Shown piece by piece: positions 52,469 through 62,468 of a stretch of DNA of 64,000 bases. Below the pieces are notes generated by a model. It ran no database searches, had not been told where the DNA came from, and was given only the letters and a program-made list of their open reading frames with translations. The position numbers and the translations under genes are program-made. Each line of letters starts with the position of its first letter. The first letter of the stretch is position 1. Source of the stretch: Siphonodentalium dalli (taxonomy: Eukaryota > Mollusca > Scaphopoda > Gadilida > Siphonodentaliidae); assembly GCA_032622095.1 (NCBI GenBank), contig CP136067.1, positions 122,487,030 to 122,551,029 on the forward strand, in the 5' to 3' direction.

Positions 52469-52844
52469 GATGTTAGCATGCCTGAATTAATTGATCCACC
52501 TGTAGACCTACAGAGCTCACAGGTCTACAAGGTCCAATGCTCTACAATGTGTAGGTACTGTACTTCCGTCACTGATCTTCGATTTGTTAAAAGTAAGCTC
52601 GTTATATAATTCTCAACAGGTTTACTGAAGGATGTCAACACAATTAAATTAAATTGAGGTGTTTGCTCAATGTTTCCATTTTCACCCACATAAAAATAGC
52701 ATGATTTCCAACCGCCAATTAAGAAAAACTAGCAATAGTCTTCTCAACGATGAGATGGTAGTGAATATCTGAGTGCCCATGAGACGTCTACGAGCAAGTC
52801 GCTACGATCATTCACCATAAGGCCCGTTTTATAAATCGAGCCAG

Positions 52845-53105
52845 ACACGGGTCGCGCCAGCCTAGTCAGTGTGAAAACGACAAAGTTCAAAATAGCGTGA
52901 CTGGAGCACGACGTATAAAACCAACTGGCTGATCAGAATTTCTCTGGCACGACCCGATGTGCTAAACACGGGTCGTGCTAAGATGATTAAGGGAAAATCA
53001 CTCCCCATTTAGGACCCCTTTGGCTGAGACTGAGAGCATGCGCAATTTGAAGTTTTTGGTGTCATATCTGAATCGTCCTAGCATGACCCGTGTCTGGCAC
53101 AATGG
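52845..53105. repeat. CCAGACACGGGTC inverted repeats
   Basis: GAGCCAGACACGGGTCGCGC at 52846 and GCATGACCCGTGTCTGGC at 53081 are inverted. Internal TGGCACGACCCGATGTG and ACACGGGTCGTGCTAAG form a second inverted pair. This may be a decayed foldback element. It overlaps the open segment listed next. Confidence 0.55.
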
Positions 53106-53185
53106 CATTAAACAGCATCAGGCCAGAGCAGTGCTGTCTCTTGGCCGTAACGTTGCCAATAGCCTATACAATGAAGGCAATGGTA
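53023..53185 (+). CDS. Possible exon of an unrecognised protein
   Basis: An open segment reads AETESMRNLKFLVSYLNR then PSMTRVWHNGIKQHQARAVL and SLGRNVANSLYNEGNG. Its codon choice is mixed and GC-richer than its surroundings, unlike the AT-rich chance frames nearby. A candidate acceptor is TCCCCATTTAG just upstream (about 53010). Candidate donors are weak (AATG-GTACAG at about 53181). No domain is recognised. Against it, the segment overlaps one arm of the CCAGACACGGGTC inverted repeat, so it could be part of a mobile element. No neighbouring exon could be found. Confidence 0.28.
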
Positions 53186-53249
53186 CAGTTCGCAGTAATA
53201 TATACACATGTATATATATATGTCATAGAAATGAAATTAACTGACAGTC

Positions 53250-53733
53250 AGTAGATAGCTACAGTGTACTCTCTGCAGTCAAGGAATATATAAACCAGGG
53301 TTTCTTTACCTGCATCTGCCTCGGGTACAAGACTTTTACGAAAATAAACATTTCAGCAAACGGTGTATGAATTGAAAGAGGGCGAATTTGGAACTGAGTG
53401 AAAAATAGTACTGCACGAATTTAAATACGAGTAGTGCATGAGTCATATTCATATCGCACCACGCCATTAAATAACAACGCACGTCCAATTATATACGACT
53501 TGCACAAGAATCGAATAACAATTGCCAATTGTAGCTCTGATTACCACTAATATTCAAGGAAGATGGAGCCTTGCGATGTAAATTGATACCAAAGGGGATG
53601 CAAATTATAATGCACATACAGCACAGTCATGATAAAACTCTTGGTTCGTCTCTCTTGGGGTTTCTGTGGCAGAGTGCAGAAATCGTCCTCATTTTTATTC
53701 ACCTAAGCCAATTCAGGAGCTAATATCAACTTA
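53250..53733. other. No gene recognised
   Basis: Unassigned sequence with no long frame and no shared repeat. Confidence 0.3.
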
Positions 53734-53833
53734 CAGAAATGCCCAAAGTATATGACCCTTTAACCACAGCAGAATTATGGGAAATTTTTCCATACTTCTG
53801 TGGTTTAGGGGTCGATTAGTTAGGACATTACTG
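53734..53833. mobile_element. Miniature MITE-A relative (100 bp)
   Basis: CAGAAATGCCCAAAGTATAT, TTTAACCACAGCAGAATTAT, a short centre, then CTGTGGTTTAGGGGTCG and GGACATTACTG. It lacks the inner 50 bp of both arms. TA flanks are present. It is either a distinct subfamily or a large symmetric deletion. Confidence 0.82.
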
Positions 53834-53944
53834 TAGTTTCTTTCATGACTCAATTCTCCCCCTGGTCTGGTATTCCTGAGATTTGCTACAATGCTGGTGG
53901 GTCGTGCTTATTTGCTATGATGCTGGTATGGCATACTGATGCTG

Positions 53945-54319
53945 TTAAAGAGGTACCCGGTACTTTACATAAATCCGACCATTTATGGGACCATCTCCAA
54001 AACTCATCAAAATATAAATGCAGCAAATGAATGTATTTGAGCCATGGATGAGTGCAAAATACACTCATGTGCTCTATGAACAATGCAAACAACATGGTAA
54101 TAATAATGAAAATGATCGAGTTAATGACTCAAGCCATAATCTCATTTCCATTATAATTACCATGTTGTTGTACATCGTTCTGGATTCATTCATAAAGTAA
54201 ATGAGTGTATTTTGCATTCATCCATGGCTCAAATTCATTCATTTGTTGCATATATTCTGTTGAGTATAATAGGAGATGGTCCCATAAATGGCTGGATTTT
54301 GTGTACAGTCCCCGTTTAA
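53945..54319. mobile_element. TTAA-6 long-arm foldback element
   Basis: TTAA stands at 53945-53948 and 54316-54319. Arms of about 150 bp match inverted: ATAAATCC, CCATTTATGGGACCATCTCC, GCARCAAATGAATG, TTTGAGCCATGGATGA, GCAAAATACACTCAT and CAACATGGTAATWATAATG. The tips AGAGGTACCCGGTAC and ACGGGGACTGTAC are similar, not identical. A frame of about 70 codons on each strand comes from the arms. Confidence 0.85.
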
Positions 54320-54478
54320 GAAATTTTGTTTCTAAAGTTGTCATTTTGGTGGTAAACGTTTGGCTATTCGGAACGAATCGAGGAAAAGCCGTTATGTGTA
54401 TAATACATAATCAAAAATAAATTTGTTAAAATTATTTTAATGAGTTTGTTGGTTACTGCAAACTGATCATAATCTATA

Positions 54479-55130
54479 ATAATGGCACATATAGCTACTA
54501 GGACATTAGCTCAGGCCCTTGTAAGTTCTAAGCTGGACTTTATGAACGCATGTTTATTCGACATTGCTGATTCACTCATGTACAAATTGCAGAGAATCCA
54601 AAACACAGCGGCCAGAATTGTTACTCGTACATCCAAGCACGATCATATTACACCTATCTTGAAAGATCTGCATTGGCTGCCTGTGAAATATTGAATTAAA
54701 TTCAAAATCTTGGTGTTGACTTTCAAGGCGAAATACAATTTTGCCCCCGTACACCTGCAGGAACTTGTTATAGAGAAAACAACTGATGGTAGGGAACTTC
54801 GCTCGAATGGGATGAACTTATTAGAAGAGCGCAGAAGTTACAGTCACTCCGGAGATCGGGCTTTCAGTGTTTGCGCTCCATCATTGTGGAACTCTCTGCC
54901 TGGTGAAATTCGAGGCTGTTGGGACTTAATGGAGTTTCGTCATCTGTTAAAGACTCATTTCTTTAAATTAGCTTTTGAAACTGACTAACATGCAGCTACT
55001 GGTATCGTAATTTGTATTTCTCGACAACTTTTTTCAGACTCGTGTAAACTATAACTTTGTTGCGCATGTGAACATGTACCGGGTATATGGAATTTGCGCG
55101 TTATAAATGTATTAAATAATAATAGCATAA
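54479..55130 (+). pseudogene. CR1/L2-like LINE 3' end with one in-frame stop
   Basis: This encodes the C-terminal part of a reverse-transcriptase protein, 5'-truncated. The frame at 54482-54988 reads ALVSSKLDFMNACLFDI, then LQRIQNTAARIVTRTSKHDH, ITPILKDLHWLPVKY, TGA at 54692-54694, IKFKILVLTFKAKYNFAP, and after a divergent stretch GDRAFSVCAPSLWNSLPGEI and FRHLLKTHFFKLAF. These segments are strongly characteristic of the region after the RT domain in CR1/L2-type elements. One TGA interrupts a frame that is otherwise open for about 170 codons, so the copy is fairly young. After the TAA at 54986-54988, the 3' UTR ends GCGCGTTATAAATG and an (AAT)n-like tail at about 55115-55128, as in that group. 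There is no 5' part, and no second domain can be claimed. Confidence 0.87.
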
Positions 55131-55140
55131 ACCAGAGCAG

Positions 55141-55604
55141 TTAAAGGTCCACTCAATTTTCGAACCCCAGATAATTTTATATAAAATATATGCCATATTA
55201 TATACCATTTGTAAGAGGAAGAACCAAAACATTGTATTATCAACTTATTCAGTGTAATAAACTGTGAGCATGTTGTTTTTGTTGACATATCAACTGGGGT
55301 TATGTGATCAAGTTTCATTATTTTCAAAGGAAGGGGAATAACTCTATATCTTAAAATTCCCCTTCCATTGAAAATACATTATCAGTTTGAATGCTGTTGC
55401 ATTCTGGGAGCCATAATGGGGGAAATCTTTCTATGATTTCAGCTGTTATGTATTTCTCTATGGGCATCTTCTGAGACACAGACATTTCAAATGGTGATGA
55501 ATTATAGTATTTTAATCATATTTTATGGCATCAATTGTTATTAAAACAGTATATCAATGCACTATACAAAATAATCAGTGACTCGAAAATTGAATGGCCT
55601 TTAA
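55141..55604 (-). mobile_element. TTAAAGG-1 element (copy 2, inverted)
   Basis: TTAAAGGTCCACTCAATTTT and AAAATTGAATGGCCTTTAA are the ends, with TTAA at 55141-55144 and 55601-55604. Reversed, its interior (TTATGGCTCCCAGAATGCAA, CATCACCATTTGAAATGTC, ACAAAAACAACATG) follows 32091-32645 throughout. It is about 90 bp shorter than that copy. Confidence 0.85.
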
Positions 55605-55766
55605 GATAAGATAAAATACATTTTAATTGTCTTTTGAAACACATTAATGTAGGCCAACCAACATGTAAAGATAAAATAGACAAAAGCAATACATGGTATA
55701 TGTAAATATAAGTGATATAACCCATACCAGATTAACAGAATTTTTGAGATGTAGAATATAACGTTA

Positions 55767-56120
55767 TTACTGGACATACATGTAGGTCATCTGTGGAAGG
55801 ATGTAATATACCATATGGTACACTGCCACTTCCACAGTGGACCAATACCCAGCATGAGTATGGCGTTTATTCAGGGTATAAGACTGTAATGGAGTTGTCA
55901 GCTCTAACAGGTGACCCAAAACCATTGGAGATAGCATAAGAAAACAGTGCCAAGACCATTTATTTCCATTATGGTCCCCAATGGATTCAGCTAGGCCACA
56001 TGAGAGACTGGAAAACACCCATATGCGTCCTACTATCGCAACCCACTGGTTTAAAGACAAATTAGGGATTTGTTCAGGTGCATAAAACTGATAAGTTAGT
56101 ATACAGGCGCTATATGCCAA
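55767..56120 (-). CDS. Longest unexplained open frame (about 117 codons)
   Basis: Reading leftwards from 56120 the frame begins (L)AYSACILTYQFYAPEQ. It continues through NQWVAIVGRIWVFSSLSCG, GNKWSWHCFLMLSPMVLG and VEVAVYHMVYYILPQ to a stop at 55767. Three or four segments are hydrophobic and tryptophan is frequent, so a fragment of a multi-pass membrane protein is conceivable. The first codon is TTG, not ATG, and is preceded by CATTCCTCCAG, which resembles a splice acceptor. I do not recognise the protein. It lies outside all repeat families noted here. Chance remains quite possible. Confidence 0.25.
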   Translation of the reverse strand: MAYSACILTYQFYAPEQIPNLSLNQWVAIVGRIWVFSSLSCGLAESIGDHNGNKWSWHCFLMLSPMVLGHLLELTTPLQSYTLNKRHTHAGYWSTVEVAVYHMVYYILPQMTYMYVQ

Positions 56121-56185
56121 CTGGAGGAATGTAGCATTCTAATACCATCACCGAAAGTCTCAAGCAAATTGACACTACAATGTAC

Positions 56186-56286
56186 CACAGGCCCCTGGGG
56201 AAAATTACTAACATACCAATATAGACTATACCAGTGACTGGTATAGTCTATATTGGTATTTTAGTAATTTTCCCCAGGGGCCTGTG
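56186..56286. mobile_element. hAT-2-like foldback MITE (101 bp)
   Basis: The ends are CACAGGCCCCTGGGG and CCCCAGGGGCCTGTG. The two arms of about 48 nt match almost perfectly (AAAATTACTAACATACCAAT / ATTGGTATTTTAGTAATTTT, with TATAGACTATACCAG) and leave a TGA loop. CAATGTAC is duplicated at 56178-56185 and 56287-56294. An 8 bp duplication with A at position 2 and G at position 5 of the end fits hAT-type MITEs. Confidence 0.9.
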
Positions 56287-56294
56287 CAATGTAC

Positions 56295-57702
56295 CACTAC
56301 ATAGAAAACATTGTCTGAACTAAGTGCAATTGTAAATATATACTTTCGATTCGGGATGCAATTATCAGCATTATAAAAACTAACGCAAACGATTTCTCCT
56401 TTCTCCACCGAGAGTCACTGTATTCAATTACTAAGTAAGAAAATAATAATGATGGTGTTTGTGTGTGAATTTGTAAAAAATAACTATATTGAGCAAGATT
56501 TTCTCAACTTCTATATGATAATCCTACTGGAGTGTTTCACATCACTTTAAAAATACATTATGTTTGATTTATCTATGAAATTAAATCAGTCAGTTGAATT
56601 TGAAATAACGAGTGAGCTAGACAGCGAGTATTCCACTAGAAATTAAAAAAATTATATAGTGTCATTGACTGCATACCTTCCTGTCTCCTGTATGACAAAA
56701 ATTTGAATAAACAACTTCATGTCAATATTTCATATGGCATTCTGCCACTGATGCTGTAATGTTTAATATTCTAAAATGCACACTGAAAGATTGAATTTTT
56801 TGGGAATAATTGTCATTTGCTTAAGTTTTTGAAGTTCTTTTATTCCTACATCAGTGTGCCTTTAAAATTGATAGTTACACAGTGGTCATAAATTGAAAGG
56901 AAAATCGCAAAAAGTCATGGATGGATGAAGAGAAAAAATAAATTAAAATGGTGTGCATTTTGGTATAAAACAATACGGCCCAATTGTTGTCACGTTGCAT
57001 TATACAAGAGTGGTCTTCTTTTCTGTTACCAATAATTTGTGTTCATTCTGTCCAACTTTTTATCAAAATGCCCTCATACATTATTGTCCATGATAGATGT
57101 GAAATGCACACCAGTTTCGGTCACCGCTAGATTGACGGGAATATAATTGTCAGCTTCTTCAATTTAAAATTCTGTTCTTCTAATGGGAGTGTTCTGTTCC
57201 AACGCTGGTAGTTAAATTGCGCTTTTCATTATAATACACAGCATTTGATCCTATAAATTTAAAGGTATCCAGAAAAAGTCATGGATGATTAAATGTGACT
57301 GACAAACAATAATGTCACGTTGCATTACGCGAGGCTGGTGTGCTTTTCTGTATGCAGGGCCCCATCAGCCATTCTGTCATGTTTGTTTCATCACATTTTG
57401 ATTTTGTTTGTCTTCTGTATCTATGCGTCCTCAGACGTTTTGTTCTTGTCCATGATTTCACAGACAAGGTCCCACTGAATCACAATAACGTGAGCACTTA
57501 ACTATATAGTGTTATTAACTGCCTATTGTCCCATCTCATGTATGACAAACATCCAAATAATAAACCTCATGTCGATATTTCACCTCGCGTTTTGTCACAT
57601 CATGACAGATAAGTCTGATGACGTCAATACTTTAGAAGTATATATTCCCTTATATGGACTTATGACCTTTAGCAGTTGAATGGGATGATTTCACAGAAAA
57701 TA
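56295..57702. other. No gene recognised
   Basis: This is 1.4 kb with weak internal repetition: ATAGTGTYATTRACTGC, CTGTATGACAAA/CATGTATGACAAA and CTTCATGTCAATATTTCA/CCTCATGTCGATATTTCA at about 56655-56735 recur at 57508-57580. GTCACGTTGCATTAYRC occurs at 56989 and 57306. It looks like an old duplication. No frame is supported. Confidence 0.45.
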
Positions 57703-57903
57703 CATTAATGCCCTAATTAATTAATCGACTGCTTAACCACAGCAGAATTATGGGTAACTTTTCAGGATTTAGTCGGAAATATGGCTTGTTGCCATTCATC
57801 GGAAAGCTCTCCCCAACCACAGCAGAATTATGGGTAACTTTTCAGGATTTAGTCGGAAATATGACTTGTTGCCATTCATCGGAAAGATCTCAGGGCATTA
57901 CTC
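57703..57903. mobile_element. MITE-A with two left arms in tandem
   Basis: CATTAATGCCCTAATTAATT opens a normal left arm to GAAAGCTCTCCCC. A second left-arm copy then starts at AACCACAGCAGAATTATGG in the same orientation and ends GGAAAGATCTC. A residual GGGCATTACTC closes it. The right arm is absent. Confidence 0.9.
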
Positions 57904-58202
57904 TACCTTACATAAACACTTATGGGAATGGAATCATTTTCAAATGAATCGATTCTGGCCGGTAAATTGAGATAATTTCACAACAATCTCGTTACATCTG
58001 TGTCAAGAGATCTGTTGGGAGTTTGAATCAGTTTGACACATCGTTTGGTCATGCTGATGGCTTGTCACAATTTTGCAATTCTTACTGTCAATCCGACTTG
58101 ATTATTTGACATAAAGATGGGTGTAATTTGACATAATGGTTCCAAAGTTAGATTTCCTTCCTACACGCTTTATATCAGACATGCTCTTGACATTAATGGG
58201 AA

Positions 58203-58612
58203 AAAGCCTGAGTTTAATGTGCCTGTCATTTGCAGAATGAGGTCTCCAGAGGGTAAGTTTAGTGGCACGTACTGTCCCACATAGCGGATTAGCATCACCA
58301 AATTTACCCTCTGGGAACCTCATTCTGCATGGCTTAATCTGCTATGGGAGATGTAGACTCAGATTGAAGATCCCAAATGGTGAATATTGTGATGTACACA
58401 CATTAGGAACCTTGATTATGCAATGTGTCATATGCCAATTTGGGGATATAGAGAAACTAAACTAAAAAAGAAATAGAATCTATGAGAAGCTGAGGTCCCC
58501 AGAGGGTGAATTTAGTGATGCTATCATGCTACATGTATGCGAGTTAGCATCACTAAATTTACACTCTGGGGACCTCATTCTGCAAATGACAGACACACTA
58601 AACTCAAGCTTG
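58203..58612. mobile_element. MITE-B chain, element 1
   Basis: The long form is of the TGTGATGTACACACATTAGG class with ends AAAGCCTGAGTTTAATG / CTAAACTCAAGCTTG. AATGGGAA is duplicated exactly at 58195-58202 and 58613-58620. Confidence 0.94.
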
Positions 58613-58808
58613 AATGGGAATGGAGTTGCATTGACAAGCCTTGAAATAGTGTGTCTGACATTTGCAGAATGAGGTCCCCAGAGGGTGAATTTAGTGATGC
58701 TATCATGCTATGCAGGTTAGCGTCTCTAAATTTACCCTCTGGGGACCTCATTCTGCACATGACAGGCACACTAAACTCAAGCTTGAATGGGAATGGAGTT
58801 TGCATTGA
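58613..58808. repeat. 22-23 bp direct repeats flanking chain element 2
   Basis: AATGGGAATGGAGTTGCATT then GA at 58613-58634 and the same with one extra T at 58786-58808. Confidence 0.96.
58635..58785. mobile_element. MITE-B chain, element 2 (151 bp, hybrid ends)
   Basis: The left tip CAAGCCTTGAAATAGTG matches chain element 3. The right tip CTAAACTCAAGCTTG matches chain element 1. Only one hairpin separates them (ATGCTATCATGCTATGCAGG loop, close to the element 1 loop). This is what a crossover between elements 1 and 3 would leave. Confidence 0.94.
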
Positions 58809-59447
58809 CAAGCCTTGAAATAGTGTGTCTGACATTTGCAGAACGAGGTCCCCAGAGGGTGAATTTAATGAAACTATACCGCACAGTGGGCTAGCATAAC
58901 CAAATTCACCCTCTGGGGACCTAATTCTGCTTAGGCCTCATCTTCTAGGAAGTATCTGTGGTCTCAAATTAACATTGTTTTTAGTAACTTTTTTTCCTTC
59001 TGGGATGTTTCTATATCCCCTAATGTGCAAAAGATAAAATGCATAATCGAGGTGATAAATGGGCGAACCTCACCAACTTCAACTGTTCACCCATTAAATT
59101 GCATTAATCACCTCGATTAAGCATTTTATCTTCTGCAAATTAGGGGATATAGAAACTGAACAGAAGGGGAAAAGTAATCAAAAGCAATGTTAATTTGAGA
59201 CTATAGGTACTTCCCAGAAGATGAGGACTATTAGCAGAATGAGGTCTCCAAAGGGTGAATTTGCAATTGCAACTTCTCGGATTATTGTTCTTGCAGTAAA
59301 TAGTATTATTTGCGTACGGAAATCACCGAGGTTTGCCGATTGGGTGAATTTGGTGATGCTAGCCTGCTGTGCAGTTTAGCATCATGCAATAAATTACACT
59401 CTTGGGACCTCATTCTACAAATGTCAGACACATTATATCAAGGCTTT
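58809..59447. mobile_element. MITE-B chain, element 3, with internal insertion
   Basis: The left tip is CAAGCCTTGAAATAGTG and the decayed right tip CATTATATCAAGGCTT. An approximate 8 bp duplication is TGCATTGA at 58801-58808 and TTCATTGA at 59448-59455. The interior contains a partial inverted duplication of AAATGGGCGAACCTCACC. About 75 bp of foreign sequence (from GCAATTGCAACTTCTCGG, 59262-59337) splits the right hairpin. Confidence 0.88.
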
Positions 59448-59500
59448 TTCATTGATTAGTATTTGTGAAGGAACTATATAAGCATCCATACTGTCTTTAA

Positions 59501-60701
59501 CTCTTTCATCCCTGAATATACAGATATAGATGTCCCAGAACCCTGGATTATCAGCTTGCCTGAGTAAAATTATGTGTCCCCGATGTATTGCTGCAACACT
59601 ACTTTAAGAGTGATGTCGGGTATGGCAAACTGCATGTTTTATGATCGTTAACAAGCGACCTTCAATTTTTGTTATATACCAGTTGGGGGCGTGACATTTA
59701 AATGATATATCAGGTGTGCGCAGGTGAGAACCGATAAGGGACATTGAACCCCAATATACGCTATAGACCCATATATCACCTGTATCTGGGATATCAACTT
59801 CGCATATCAATGTTTTACACAAATACATACATGTATGTGTCATTATATGCATGTGTGGTATATAAACGTGGCTGTGGTTACACTCTGCATGGTTTCAAAT
59901 GTTTTACCAATCGGTTCATTGAACATAGTTGCTTTATCAAAGGCAAGAGCAGACCAGTACTAACCTGGCTAGTATGCCCAAAAAGACGCTATTTGACCGA
60001 AACAGACATATACTCCCACATTTAGCAATTTTAGACCCACAGGGATTTACTTGTCAGTATGCTGAGTAATTATGAGTAACATTCCAAATAAAACAACTGC
60101 CAATGTCCTGATCGGATTCCCAAAATGATTATGAATGTCGATGTCATATTTTTAATATGCACGTGCAGCTATTATTATTAAAGTCGCGCCGTTGTGCGGC
60201 ACGGTGATTTCCGTAACATTGCGTCGAAAATAGGAGACATTAGACAGATACCACAAATAAAACATCGTCAGAAAGGTCAACATTATCTTCTTTATTTCAT
60301 AAACGTAATAATAATAATGTTATCGGTATGTACGTGTTTGTGATAAACAATAAACACAATCGAAATGTGACTCAAAACACCACACCTGTCGGTAGTATTG
60401 CGTCATCGATTTTTAGGAAACCACAAAATAGTAATCGTGACGTCATACAGGTTCTGTCTATATTTAGGCCCGGAAATTCCCTTAATGACATACATGCTAA
60501 GTATTCGTGCGCACAAATAAATTAGTATTGATACCGAATATCACCCAAAAGATATACAAGTCGCTAACCAATAAAATCATTTGTATATCTCTGGAAATAT
60601 TATATTATTCCTGACAATTTCGCTCTGCCTGCTAAAGCGGGCTGCCGGGATGAACGTAAATTACGTCTTGTCTGCTTTAGCGGGCTGCCGGGTTGAAAGA
60701 G
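59501..60701. mobile_element. TTAA-5, 1.2 kb piggyBac-like element
   Basis: TTAA stands at 59497-59500 and 60702-60705. The end CTCTTTCATCCCTG and inverted CTCTTTCAACCCGG share at least 12 of the first 14 bases. The right subterminal region doubles GCTWWAGCGGGCTGCCGGG around AACGTAAATTACGTC. The longest frame (59744-60025, 93 codons) shows none of the catalytic-domain or cysteine-rich tail features of a piggyBac transposase, so I call it non-autonomous. A single copy is seen here. Confidence 0.68.
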
Positions 60702-60842
60702 TTAATAAGGAAAACCGCAATATTGTTGATTGAGAATAATTTCGTAAATTCCAAGATAAAGATTCCACTGTAAATAGTCCTAAATGTTCACATAATGCTG
60801 ACAGGGATGTGGCTAGAGGGTCTCCATGGAGGGAGTGGGGTG

Positions 60843-61140
60843 CAAGCCTGAGTTTAGTGTGCCTGTAATTTGCAGAATGAGGGTGAATTTACTGACGCTA
60901 TCCCGCATAGTTCAGGCCTCATTTTAGGCCTCATCTTCTCTAGAAAGTTTCTTTATTATCAAATTTCTAAAGAAACTTCTTCACATAGATTCTATTCCTT
61001 TTTAGTTCAGTTTTAGGTACAGAATGAGGTCCCCAGAGGGTGAATTTGATGATGCTAGCTTGCTTTGTGGGGTAGCGCCACTAAATTCACCCTCTAGGGA
61101 CCTCATTCTGCAAATGACAGGCACACTAAACTCAGGCTTG
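60843..61140. mobile_element. MITE-B with exact 8 bp duplication, left hairpin deleted
   Basis: 298 bp with ends CAAGCCTGAGTTTAGTG / CTAAACTCAGGCTTG. GTGGGGTG stands at 60835-60842 and 61141-61148. The left hairpin is reduced (ACGCTATCCCGCATAGTTC) and the right one is intact. Confidence 0.94.
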
Positions 61141-61148
61141 GTGGGGTG

Positions 61149-61424
61149 TCCACATTCCAACCCGACATCCCCTAAGATTGTACAATTTTCAACTAATGGC
61201 CTTATCAGTCAAAACTTTTGACCAAAAAGTGAGAAATTATTCTGAAAATATATATTTGTTCACTAATTACTGGTTGGATATTAATAATCGATAATAAAAT
61301 TATGAGAAAAATGTCAACCTAATAGTCATGTTAAATTTCCAGCTGCAAGTAATGTTGTGTCAGGCATGAAATGTCCAATTGTTGAAAATTTTTACACAAG
61401 TTCGGGGGATGACAATCATGACAC
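61149..61424. other. No gene recognised
   Basis: Unassigned AT-rich sequence between a MITE-B and a TTAA-3 fragment. Confidence 0.3.
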
Positions 61425-61429
61425 CCCAA

Positions 61430-61512
61430 CCCCCATGGGAGACTCAAATATATAAGAGAATGCACTGGCACGGGATCTTTAATGCTGCAACAGCGCAGCT
61501 CCCGTCATGAAA
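61430..61512 (-). mobile_element. TTAA-3 left-end fragment, inverted
   Basis: CCCATGGGAGACTCAAATAT, AAGAGAATGCACTGGCAC and GGGATCTTTAATGCTGC, then GCGCAGCTCCCGTCATGAAA. It is the inverse of the left end at 26060. Confidence 0.75.
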
Positions 61513-62464
61513 GTCTGAGAGGTGGCCATTTTGGATCGGCGTTGGGGTGTTTCAAAATGGTGTCTTGGGGGTCCACATTAATGGTAATGCAAATAAACGC
61601 AATATTATTGCGAATAAACCCAAAAATGTTAAATCAACATTTGTATGTCAGCCCCTTACATTACTCTTTGTATAACAGAACAGTATATTACATCTGTCAT
61701 CATATTGATATAATATTAATCGTACGTGACACGTAGTTGAGCAACCACAATGCTGTGCCTAAAATTTGCCTTTTATCAGTGACATAATGCTAAGAATAAT
61801 TTATGTAACATTATGCAGTGGTCACGATGGAGACTACATGACAACTTGATAAGATGTGTCATGGATTGTGCAATCTTGTCTGTATTCTGGCCCACAAATC
61901 CAAAATGATGTCAGAAACCATGTCATGACGTCTTCATTTTTCGTTTTCATTAAGCTAACCAACGAAATTGGTCTAAATGAAATTAATAGTCCTAAATCAC
62001 ATGGGAATTCTTCATAAGTTGTACTTTTATTTTCATCGCGATGCTCCATTCCCAATTCCGTGTTTTGGCAATCTCCACACTGTTCGGAAGTAACATGACA
62101 ATTTCTCCAAAATCCATACCCGCGATCTTTGAAAAATCACTGATGGATATAGAAAAAAATATATGACGTCATTCACCTGCGCCTCAGGTATAAACAACCA
62201 CGCACACCTGCGGCACGCTAGTGAATCCTATAATTTTTTCGGGCATTAGAGCAATATTGTACTTTGACTAGGCTGTAGTCGTGGAGTGTCACACCCACAC
62301 CATGACAGCGTTAAGAGTTATTGGAAACCTTTATAGAAGAGGGTGGTTCAACCCTATTGAACGATATTATGACCATATACTTGCAGGGTTATTATATTCA
62401 ACTGTAATATGCCTTGATGTCTGAGACAGAAACAATCCATTGCATATCAGTGTGGGTGGAAGGA
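61513..62464. other. No gene recognised
   Basis: Frames of 73-84 codons occur on both strands with no domain. No repeat shared with the rest of the window is seen. Confidence 0.3.
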
Positions 62465-62468
62465 TTAA

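Noticed and set aside
55767-56120. Membrane-protein family assignment (TMEM187-like was considered)
   Set aside because: Only faint hydrophobic-pattern resemblance could be seen; no diagnostic motif, so no name is given.
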